Assembly: GCA_035545535.1 (NCBI GenBank)
Contig: DASZYF010000057.1
Coordinates: forward strand, 1-12,877
DNA: 12,877 bases
Reading direction: 5' to 3'
Source: DASZYF01 sp035545535
Lineage (GTDB): Bacteria > Actinomycetota > Actinomycetes > Mycobacteriales > CAJCIY01
The translations under genes were made by a program, and so were the position numbers. Below the pieces are notes generated by a model that ran no database searches, was not told the DNA's origin, and saw only the letters and a list, made by a program, of their open reading frames with translations. The number at the start of each line of letters is the position of its first letter. Positions within the stretch are counted from its first letter, which is position 1. This document shows, piece after piece, positions 1-5,600 of this stretch.

Positions 1-1296
1 TGGATCCTCCACTCGCTCGGCGTCAACCACAACCAGTACGTGGCGCTCGACCCGAACCTCATCCAGCAGGAGTGCCAGGACCGGCACTCCATCTGCGCGG
101 GCACGCTCGGCTTCGCGCCGGACGGCTGGTACTTCGACGAGGCCGAGGTCGACTTCTGGCAGGTGTGGCACGCGCTCGCCGCGGCCTACCCGCTCGACAC
201 CGAGCGCACCGTCATCAGCGGCTACTCCATGGGGGGCTGGGCCACGTACAAGCTCGGCCTCGCGCACCCGGACCTGTTCTCCGAAGCGCTCTCGCTCGAA
301 GGACCGCCGACGTGCGGCATCCGCGTCATCGAGGAGCTCGACGGCACCGAGGTCCGCGCACCGGCGACGTCGGGCCGCTGCACCGACGACGGCACGTCGG
401 TGCCGCTGCTGCAGAACGCCCGCTCGCTGCCGTACGTGATGACGCAGGGCGCGATCGACGAGCTCGTGCCGCTGCCGAGCGTCATCCAGGTGGCGCAGGA
501 CCTCGACAAGCTCGGGTACCGCTACCACTTCTTCTTCCTGCCGGCCGAGGACCACCTCGTCTACGCGACGCAGGACCGGTTCGGCCCGCAGGTGCTCGCG
601 CTCGGAGGTACGCCGAACCGCGTCGTGAACCCCGCGCACATCACCTACGCGTGGTTCCCGAACCTCACGCGCAGCGACCTCGCCATCGGCACGACGACGG
701 CCTACTGGATCACCGGGCTGTCCGCGCGCAGCAACGCCCCCGGCGTGATCGCGAAGGTCGACGCGACCTCGTCCGCCATCACTGATCCTGCGGTCTCCGT
801 GCAGCACGCGACGGGACTGTTCGCGAACCCGCTCGCGCAGGCCGAGTACGCGCTGACGTGGAAGGCCGGTGCGAAGCCCGTCGCGAAGGACGCGCTGCAG
901 CTGACGCTCACCGGCGTGCAGGGGGCCACCGTGCAGCTCCCGCGCGCCCGGCTCACCTGCCCCGCGATCACCGCGACCTCCGACGGCGCCACGACGCTCA
1001 CGCTCGCCGGCCTGCCCACGGGCGCGAGCGTCGTGCGCGGCAGCACCGTGGTCGCGAAGGCGAACGCCGGCCGCACCGCGCGCATCGCGCTGACGAACGG
1101 CACGAACGCGCTGCAGGTGATGTGCCACGCGGTGAGCGCGCACCCGCCGACGGCCCACGCCGGACCGCCGGTGACCGCGCCGGGCGGCGCCCTCGCGGCG
1201 ACGGGCCTCGGCGTGCTTCCCTGGACGGCACTGGCGTCGCTCGCGGGCTTCCTGATCGTCCGCCGACGGGCTTCGGGTCCCGCGTCGCCGCACTAG
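1..1296 (+). CDS. Secreted/cell-wall alpha/beta hydrolase (prolyl-oligopeptidase-like), 5' truncated
   Basis: The reading frame is open from base 1, so the N-terminus lies outside the window; 431 residues are visible. The nucleophile elbow GYSMGG puts Ser at visible residue 76, with a plausible catalytic Asp at 153 (AIDELVP) and His at 185 (EDHLVY). This is the order and spacing of an alpha/beta hydrolase of the S9 peptidase/esterase type. From about residue 200 the protein becomes Thr/Ala/Val-rich and probably forms a beta-sandwich stalk. It ends with LAATG, a hydrophobic segment and RRRAS, which is a sortase-type anchor. The protein therefore probably acts outside the cell, attached to peptidoglycan; the substrate (peptide, ester or polymer) cannot be read. 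The next gene, mscR, starts 80 bases downstream and is functionally unrelated. A GTG at 40 is internal, because the hydrolase fold clearly extends upstream of it. Confidence 0.85.
   Translation, partial: WILHSLGVNHNQYVALDPNLIQQECQDRHSICAGTLGFAPDGWYFDEAEVDFWQVWHALAAAYPLDTERTVISGYSMGGWATYKLGLAHPDLFSEALSLEGPPTCGIRVIEELDGTEVRAPATSGRCTDDGTSVPLLQNARSLPYVMTQGAIDELVPLPSVIQVAQDLDKLGYRYHFFFLPAEDHLVYATQDRFGPQVLALGGTPNRVVNPAHITYAWFPNLTRSDLAIGTTTAYWITGLSARSNAPGVIAKVDATSSAITDPAVSVQHATGLFANPLAQAEYALTWKAGAKPVAKDALQLTLTGVQGATVQLPRARLTCPAITATSDGATTLTLAGLPTGASVVRGSTVVAKANAGRTARIALTNGTNALQVMCHAVSAHPPTAHAGPPVTAPGGALAATGLGVLPWTALASLAGFLIVRRRASGPASPH
1192..1293 (+). other. LAxTG cell-wall sorting signal at the hydrolase C-terminus
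   Basis: The encoded tail has the three parts of a sortase substrate signal: the pentapeptide LAATG (1192-1206), a hydrophobic stretch of about 18 residues (GLGVLPWTALASLAGFLI) and a basic end (VRRRAS). LAxTG rather than LPxTG is the motif reported for class E sortases of high-GC actinobacteria. The prediction is cleavage between T and G and covalent attachment to the cell wall. No sortase gene lies in this window. Confidence 0.7.
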
Positions 1297-1376
1297 CGTC
1301 CGAGGCTTCCCGGAGGACGCCGCGTCACCCCGGTCCGTCCCCGGCGTCCGCGGCACCGCGGTGGCACGATCACGTC

Positions 1377-2462
1377 ATGGCGGTCTCGGTGCAAGGTGTC
1401 GTCGCGCGCAAGCAGGGTGAGCCGGTCTCGCTCGAGACCGTGATCGTCCCGGACCCCGGGCCGGGCGAGGCACGCGTGCGGGTGCAGGCGTGCGGCGTCT
1501 GCCACACCGACCTGCACTACCGCGAGGGCGGCATCAACGACGAGTTCCCGTTCCTGCTCGGCCACGAGGCCGCCGGCATCGTCGAGTCGGTGGGACCCGA
1601 CGTCACCGACGTCGCTCCCGGCGACTACGTGATCCTCAACTGGCGCGCGGTGTGCGGGCACTGCCGGGCGTGCCTGCGCGGCCGCCCGCAGTACTGCTTC
1701 TCCACGCACAACGCGACCCAGAAGATGACGCTCGAGGACGGCACCGAGCTGTCACCGGCACTGGGCATCGGCGCGTTCGTCGAGCAGACGCTCGTCGCCG
1801 CCGGCCAGTGCACCAAGGTCGACACGAAGGCGCCGCCGCAGACCGCCGGCCTGCTCGGCTGCGGCGTGATGGCCGGCCTCGGCGCGGCCCTCAACACCGG
1901 CGGCGTCTCCCGCGGCGACACCGTCGCGGTCATCGGCCTCGGCGGGGTGGGCACCGCGGCCGTCGCCGGCGCGGCGCTCGCCGGCGCGCGCACGATCATC
2001 GGCATCGACCGCGACCCGCGCAAGTTCGCGGCCGCGACGAAGCTCGGCGCGACGCACACCATCGACGCGTCGAAGGGCGACGTCGTCGAGGCCGTGCAGG
2101 AGCTCACGGGCGGCTTCGGCGCCGACGTGGTGATCGACGCCGTCGGCCGGCCCGAGACGTGGAAGCAGGCGTTCTACGCGCGTGACCTCGCGGGCACCGT
2201 CGTGCTGGTCGGCGTTCCCACGCCCGACATGCGGCTCGAGATGCCACTGCTCGACTTCTTCGGCCGCGGCGGCTCGCTCAAGTCGTCCTGGTACGGCGAC
2301 TGCCTGCCGAGCCGCGACTTCCCGATGCTCATCGACCTCTACCTGCAGGGCCGGCTCGACCTCGACACGTTCGTCAGCGAGACGATCGGCCTCGGCGACA
2401 TCGAGGCCGCGTTCGCGAAGATGCACCGCGGCGAGGTGCTGCGCAGCGTCGTGCTGCTCTGA
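1377..2462 (+). CDS. mscR: S-(hydroxymethyl)mycothiol dehydrogenase (mycothiol-dependent formaldehyde dehydrogenase)
   Basis: A 361-residue zinc-dependent medium-chain dehydrogenase. It oxidises the spontaneous adduct of formaldehyde and mycothiol with NAD+ in the cytoplasm, detoxifying formaldehyde; mycobacterial MscR also has S-nitrosomycothiol reductase activity. Catalytic zinc ligands are visible at Cys39 (ACGVCHTD), His63 (LLGHEAAG) and Cys162 (LLGCGVMAG). The structural zinc site is Cys93, 96, 99 and 107. The NAD-binding motif GLGGVG is at 187-192. Long stretches such as AVGRPETWKQAFYARDLAGT and KSSWYGDCLP match what I recall of mycobacterial MscR almost word for word, so the assignment is firm. 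The ATG at 1377 is the only sensible start, although its Shine-Dalgarno is poor (GGTGG at 1360-1364, 12 bases away). The metallo-beta-lactamase hydrolase gene often found after mscR is absent; the gene converges instead on acVLRF1. Confidence 0.95.
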   Translation: MAVSVQGVVARKQGEPVSLETVIVPDPGPGEARVRVQACGVCHTDLHYREGGINDEFPFLLGHEAAGIVESVGPDVTDVAPGDYVILNWRAVCGHCRACLRGRPQYCFSTHNATQKMTLEDGTELSPALGIGAFVEQTLVAAGQCTKVDTKAPPQTAGLLGCGVMAGLGAALNTGGVSRGDTVAVIGLGGVGTAAVAGAALAGARTIIGIDRDPRKFAAATKLGATHTIDASKGDVVEAVQELTGGFGADVVIDAVGRPETWKQAFYARDLAGTVVLVGVPTPDMRLEMPLLDFFGRGGSLKSSWYGDCLPSRDFPMLIDLYLQGRLDLDTFVSETIGLGDIEAAFAKMHRGEVLRSVVLL

Positions 2463-2489
2463 ACCGTCCGTCTGCTCTGAACCATCCGT
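2454..2489 (+). repeat. 18-bp tandem duplication over the mscR stop codon
   Basis: Two adjacent copies of an 18-base unit, CTGCTCTGAACC(G/A)TCCGT, occupy 2454-2471 and 2472-2489 and differ at a single base. The first copy holds the last codons and TGA of mscR. Because 18 is a multiple of three, the second copy repeats the leucine codon and TGA in the same frame and provides a backup stop. It looks like a recent slippage duplication. Confidence 0.85.
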
Positions 2490-2491
2490 GA

Positions 2492-2510
2492 CGCCGCGCG
2501 GGGAGCGGCG
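2492..2510. terminator. Possible bidirectional hairpin between mscR and acVLRF1
   Basis: CGCCGC (2492-2497) pairs with GCGGCG (2505-2510) across a 7-base loop, within the 69-base gap between two convergent genes. No T-tract follows on either strand, which is common in high-GC genomes. Position supports termination, but a six-base GC stem is not rare by chance in this composition. Confidence 0.3.
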
Positions 2511-2531
2511 GGTTGCGGAGACCCAGGGTGA

Positions 2532-3185
2532 TCAGGGCTCGGTGACGCGGATGCGGACGGCGCGCAGCCGCTCCGGCACCTGTTCGAGCACGCGCAGCCG
2601 GGGGTCGGGGACGTCGAGCACGGGTTCGACGACGAGCGGGCGCAGTGGTGCGAGGCGCGCGTCGGCGAGCACCGTCTCGAGGGCGCCACGGTCGCCGCCG
2701 AGCACGACCGCGTCCAGCGTCGCGGCGTCGGGCACGAGGATGCGCGCCGCGTTGTCGGCCGCGGCCTCCAGCGCGACGCGGGCCTGGCCCTCGCGCCGGC
2801 GGGCGAAGCGCTGCTGCGACTGGCCGCCGGCGGCGCTGCGCCCGTGCACCGGGCGCGACCCGACCTTCGAGCTGACGAGCCGGGCACCCTCGACGACGCC
2901 GGCCGCGTGACCGCCGAGCCGGACCAGCAGCACCCCGACCCGGCGGCGCGCGAGCGCGTGCGCGGCCAGCCCGCCGTCTGCGGCGTCGGGGTCGACGGGC
3001 AGCGGCGGGAACGGCACGGTGCACGTCGCGGTGGCGCCGTCGGCCGCGGTGAAGGTGACGGTGCGCTCGTCGGCCGCGCACGTCGTCGGACCGTGCCGGT
3101 CGGCGAAGCGCACGAGCCAGCCGGACAGGCGCTCCGCCTCGACGCTGATCCAGTGGCCACCGCCCGCGGCCGGCTGCGGGCTCAC
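2532..3185 (-). CDS. acVLRF1 family peptidyl-tRNA hydrolase (eRF1/Vms1-like release factor)
   Basis: A 217-residue protein of the actinobacterial VLRF1 family, related to the eRF1-like domain of eukaryotic Vms1/ANKZF1. Those proteins cleave peptidyl-tRNA on stalled large ribosomal subunits during ribosome quality control. The key segment is at about 119-132: AGGQSQQRFARRRE, where GGQ (120-122) is the catalytic release-factor motif and the Gln/Arg-rich run is typical of VLRF1. It is preceded by KVGSRPVHGR and followed by a Rossmann-like LVPDAATLDAVVLGGDR segment (150-165), as in eRF1 domain 2. The GTG at 3185 is the only start that keeps the N-terminal SVEAERLSGWLVRFADRHG block; its Shine-Dalgarno is weak. 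It lies 22 bases after the PLP-enzyme stop on the same strand, so the two are probably co-transcribed and translation may be coupled. The role in bacterial ribosome rescue is inferred from the family. Confidence 0.88.
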   Translation of the reverse strand: MSPQPAAGGGHWISVEAERLSGWLVRFADRHGPTTCAADERTVTFTAADGATATCTVPFPPLPVDPDAADGGLAAHALARRRVGVLLVRLGGHAAGVVEGARLVSSKVGSRPVHGRSAAGGQSQQRFARRREGQARVALEAAADNAARILVPDAATLDAVVLGGDRGALETVLADARLAPLRPLVVEPVLDVPDPRLRVLEQVPERLRAVRIRVTEP

Positions 3186-3207
3186 GCTCGCGGCCCGGTC
3201 GGGCGGC

Positions 3208-4911
3208 TCAGCGCGTCACGCAGATCGCCGGGAGCGGGAACCACCGCAGCGCCTCGGCGTCGGGGGCGAGCCCGGTCGGCTCGGCGTCGTCCCACGTCGG
3301 CTGGTCGTGCAGCGACTCGAACAGCTTGCGGGCGTCGTCGAGGTAGCCGGGCAGCGCGGTCTCGTCGGCAGTCGGGTGCACGTGCGGGTAGGTCAGCGCA
3401 CCGGTCCGGTCGTAGGCGAGCGCGGTGAGCGAGAGCGGCGGGTCGGGCGTCGCCGCGCGGTGGTGCCACAGCCCGGTGGCCGGCTCGAAGCGGTAGTCGG
3501 GCAGCAGCTTCCAGCCGTGCTCGGCGACGAGGTGCACCGCCTCGATGAGGTAGTCGCACACCGCGTCGGAGATGAAGTAGTTGAAGTTGATGCGCGTCCA
3601 CCCGGGCTTGATGCCCTCACAGCCGTGCGTGATCGAGGACTGGAACGCGTGCGAGGTGTCGAGGTCGATGCCGAGCAGACGGTGGCCGTAGGGGCCGGCG
3701 CACGAGCAGCCGCCGCGCGACTGGATGCCGAACAGGTCGTTCAGCACCGCGACGACGAAGTTGTGGTGCAGGTAGCCGGCGCGGTCGGGCAGCCGGTGCT
3801 TGATGACGAAGGAGACGATCGAGAGCCGCTCGGCCGCCGTGGTCCCGAGGATCCCGATGCGCTCGTCAGCCTCCCACGACGCGAGTGCGCGCCGCCAGTG
3901 CCGCTCCTCGCACGCCGCGATGAGATCGGTGCCCACCGCCTCCTTGAGCTGGAACACCAGCCCGGTGCGGATGGCGCCGACGATGTCGGGCGTGCCGCCT
4001 TCCTCGCGCGCCACCGGATCGGCGAGGTAGCTCTGCTCGTCGTTGTTCACGTAGGCGACCGTGCCGCCGCCGGGGCTCGTCGGGATGCGGTTGTTCACGT
4101 GCTCGCGGCGAACGACGAGCACGCCGGGCGTGCCGGGCCCGCCGACGAACTTGTGCGGGGAGATGAACAGCGCGTCCGCGTACGCCGGGCCGGTGGCGGG
4201 CGAGCCCATCGTGATCGGCACGTACGGGGCGGCGGCCGCGTAGTCCCAGAACGAGAGCGCGCCGTGCTCGTGCAGCAGCGCGGCGATGGCGGCGGTGTCG
4301 GTGCGGATGCCGGTGACGTTCGACGCGGCCGAGAACGACCCGACGAGCAGAGGCCGGTCCGCGTGCGCCTCCAGCTGCGCGCGGAGCGTCGCCTGGTCGA
4401 TGTGGCCGTCCTGGTCTTCGGGGATGACCACGACGTCGGCGATCGACTCCCGCCACGGCAGGTCGTTCGAGTGGTGCTCGTACGGGCCGATGAACACCAC
4501 CGGGCGCTCGGCCGCGGGGATGCGCTCGGTGAGGGCGTACTTGTCGTCGAGCTCGGCGGGCACCCGCAGGCCGAGGATCGCGACCATCTTCGCGATCGCC
4601 GCCGTCGCCCCGGAGCCGCAGAAGATCACGAGCACGTCGTCGTCGCCGCCGACGGCCGCGCGCACGATGCGGCGGGCGTCCTCCCGCAGCCGGGTCGTCT
4701 GCCGGCCGGTGCCCGAGCTCTCGGTGTGGGTGTTCGCGTAGCGGGGCAGCACCTCGTCGCGGATGAAGTCCTCGAGGAACGACAGCGACCGGCCCGAGGC
4801 CGTGTAGTCGGCGTAGGTGACCCGGCGCGGCCCGTACGGCCCGTCCATCACCTCGGAGTCGCCGATCACGCTCGCGCGGATGCGCTCGAGCAGCGGTGAG
4901 GTCGGCGTCAC
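3208..4911 (-). CDS. Class V aminotransferase-fold PLP enzyme, cysteine desulfurase/selenocysteine lyase-like
   Basis: A 567-residue cytoplasmic PLP enzyme. Lys254 in FISPHKFVGG is the expected Schiff-base lysine. Asp223 (SFWDYAAAA) should contact the pyridine nitrogen. GSGATAAI near residue 100 fits the phosphate-binding loop. The segment RGGCSCAGP (Cys402 and Cys404) aligns with the RTGHHCAQP-type loop of SufS, so Cys404 occupies the place of the catalytic persulfide cysteine. Class membership is secure; the substrate is not. Cysteine desulfurase or a related C-S lyase is the best guess. It is about 150 residues longer than SufS, with a C-terminal extension from about 450 (VHLVAEHGWKLLPDYRFEP onward). 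GTG at 4911 gives a sensible N-terminus (TPTSPLLERIRASVIGD) but lacks a spaced Shine-Dalgarno; a better one, GGGAGG at 4937-4932, serves a four-codon ORF ending inside this start. A later GTG (codon 15) is an alternative. First gene of an operon with acVLRF1. Confidence 0.88.
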   Translation of the reverse strand: MTPTSPLLERIRASVIGDSEVMDGPYGPRRVTYADYTASGRSLSFLEDFIRDEVLPRYANTHTESSGTGRQTTRLREDARRIVRAAVGGDDDVLVIFCGSGATAAIAKMVAILGLRVPAELDDKYALTERIPAAERPVVFIGPYEHHSNDLPWRESIADVVVIPEDQDGHIDQATLRAQLEAHADRPLLVGSFSAASNVTGIRTDTAAIAALLHEHGALSFWDYAAAAPYVPITMGSPATGPAYADALFISPHKFVGGPGTPGVLVVRREHVNNRIPTSPGGGTVAYVNNDEQSYLADPVAREEGGTPDIVGAIRTGLVFQLKEAVGTDLIAACEERHWRRALASWEADERIGILGTTAAERLSIVSFVIKHRLPDRAGYLHHNFVVAVLNDLFGIQSRGGCSCAGPYGHRLLGIDLDTSHAFQSSITHGCEGIKPGWTRINFNYFISDAVCDYLIEAVHLVAEHGWKLLPDYRFEPATGLWHHRAATPDPPLSLTALAYDRTGALTYPHVHPTADETALPGYLDDARKLFESLHDQPTWDDAEPTGLAPDAEALRWFPLPAICVTR

Positions 4912-4922
4912 CCCACCAGCAT
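4908..4922 (-). other. Four-codon upstream ORF (MLVG) overlapping the PLP-enzyme start
   Basis: On the minus strand an ATG at 4922-4920 has an ideal GGGAGG Shine-Dalgarno (4937-4932) nine bases upstream. Its frame reads Met-Leu-Val-Gly and stops at TGA 4910-4908, which overlaps the GTG start of the PLP enzyme (GTGA, 4911-4908). It could be a re-initiation leader. Alternatively one missing G in the GGGG run at 4914-4911 has separated the true ATG from the gene: with five Gs the ATG would read straight into the enzyme. Confidence 0.45.
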
Positions 4923-5031
4923 GCCGCTCGTCCTCCCGCCGACATCGGCCGTGCGGGGCGTTCCGACCGCCCGCCCGCCGCGTACGGCCGGTGTCGATCC
5001 GTCGTGGGCGGCGCATCCGGCCCGTAGGAGA

Positions 5032-5118
5032 GCTTCCCGGCCCGGGTGGGAAGCCTGCTCTGTTCCGTGGGAACGCGGTGGACCGAACCTTCACCCGGTC
5101 CGGTCGAGAGGCGACCGG
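5032..5118 (+). promoter_or_regulatory. Three consecutive inverted repeats in the leader of the secreted-protein gene
   Basis: The 224-base divergent gap 4912-5135 must hold promoters for both directions; no convincing -35/-10 pair is recognisable. It does contain three perfect inverted repeats in a row. GCTTCCC (5032-5038) pairs with GGGAAGC (5048-5054). GTTCC (5062-5066) pairs with GGAAC (5070-5074). CCGGTCG (5100-5106) pairs with CGACCGG (5112-5118), ending two bases before the AGGGAGG ribosome site (5121-5127). They could be operators or, if transcribed, a structured 5' leader. No riboswitch family is recognised. Confidence 0.4.
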
Positions 5119-5135
5119 TGAGGGAGGTAGACGAG

Positions 5136-5573
5136 ATGGGCAGCTCCACGTCAGCACGGTTCGGGACCCGGGTCGTCCTCGTCGGCGCGGCGGTCGCGGC
5201 GGTGGCGGGGACGCAGGCGGCGAGCGCAGCCGGGAAGAGCACGACCCTGCGCCTGACATCGACGCAGATCAAGGACTCGATCGTGCAGGGGGTCGACATC
5301 GCGGCCTCCCGCGACGCGCAGGCGGGCAAGACCGCCGGCTACGACGTGACGTCGTGCACCGTCGACCCCCGGACGCACCTGGCGGCGTGCGACTTCGCGC
5401 TCGCCCGCCCCGGCGGCCTCATCATCGGCCGCGTGAAGGTCGACGTCACGACGGGTCGGGGCAGCGGGGTGGTCACCGGCGGCACGCGCCGGCTGGCGGG
5501 TGCGCACGGGACCGTGACGGTCGCGCCGGGTGCCCAGGGCAGCTCCGTCATCACGTTGACGTTCCGCCGCTGA
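5136..5573 (+). CDS. Small secreted beta-rich protein, allene-oxide-cyclase-barrel/dirigent-like
   Basis: A 145-residue protein with a clear Sec signal peptide: Arg at 8 and 12, a hydrophobic core VVLVGAAVAAVAGTQ, and a likely cleavage after ASAA near residue 32. The mature part of about 113 residues contains two cysteines (74 and 85) that could form a disulfide in the oxidising exterior. GGTRRLAGAHGTVTV (115-129) resembles the GGTGxYxGAxG signature of the allene-oxide-cyclase/dirigent beta-barrel superfamily, preceded by paired strands (LIIGRVKVDVTTG). No catalytic activity can be inferred; in bacteria such barrels are mostly uncharacterised secreted proteins. The start is well supported: AGGGAGG (5121-5127) lies eight bases before the ATG. 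The histidine kinase begins 27 bases after its stop, so the three genes to 8290 may form one transcript. Confidence 0.75.
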   Translation: MGSSTSARFGTRVVLVGAAVAAVAGTQAASAAGKSTTLRLTSTQIKDSIVQGVDIAASRDAQAGKTAGYDVTSCTVDPRTHLAACDFALARPGGLIIGRVKVDVTTGRGSGVVTGGTRRLAGAHGTVTVAPGAQGSSVITLTFRR

Positions 5574-5600
5574 TCCGCACCGCGCGGGAGGATGGCCGCG

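Noticed and set aside
1348..1361. CCGCGG-CA-CCGCGG upstream of mscR as an operator
   Set aside because: Each half is itself a GC palindrome, expected often in this base composition; nothing links it to regulation.
858..1376. N-terminal extension of mscR back to 858
   Set aside because: It overlaps the hydrolase in another frame and is Arg-rich junk; MscR proteins begin right at the ATG at 1377.
3019..4899. Long plus-strand open frame (626 codons) opposite the PLP enzyme
   Set aside because: Its product is Arg/Val/Asp-rich low-complexity sequence typical of the antisense frame of a high-GC gene, while the minus strand encodes a clear PLP enzyme and acVLRF1.
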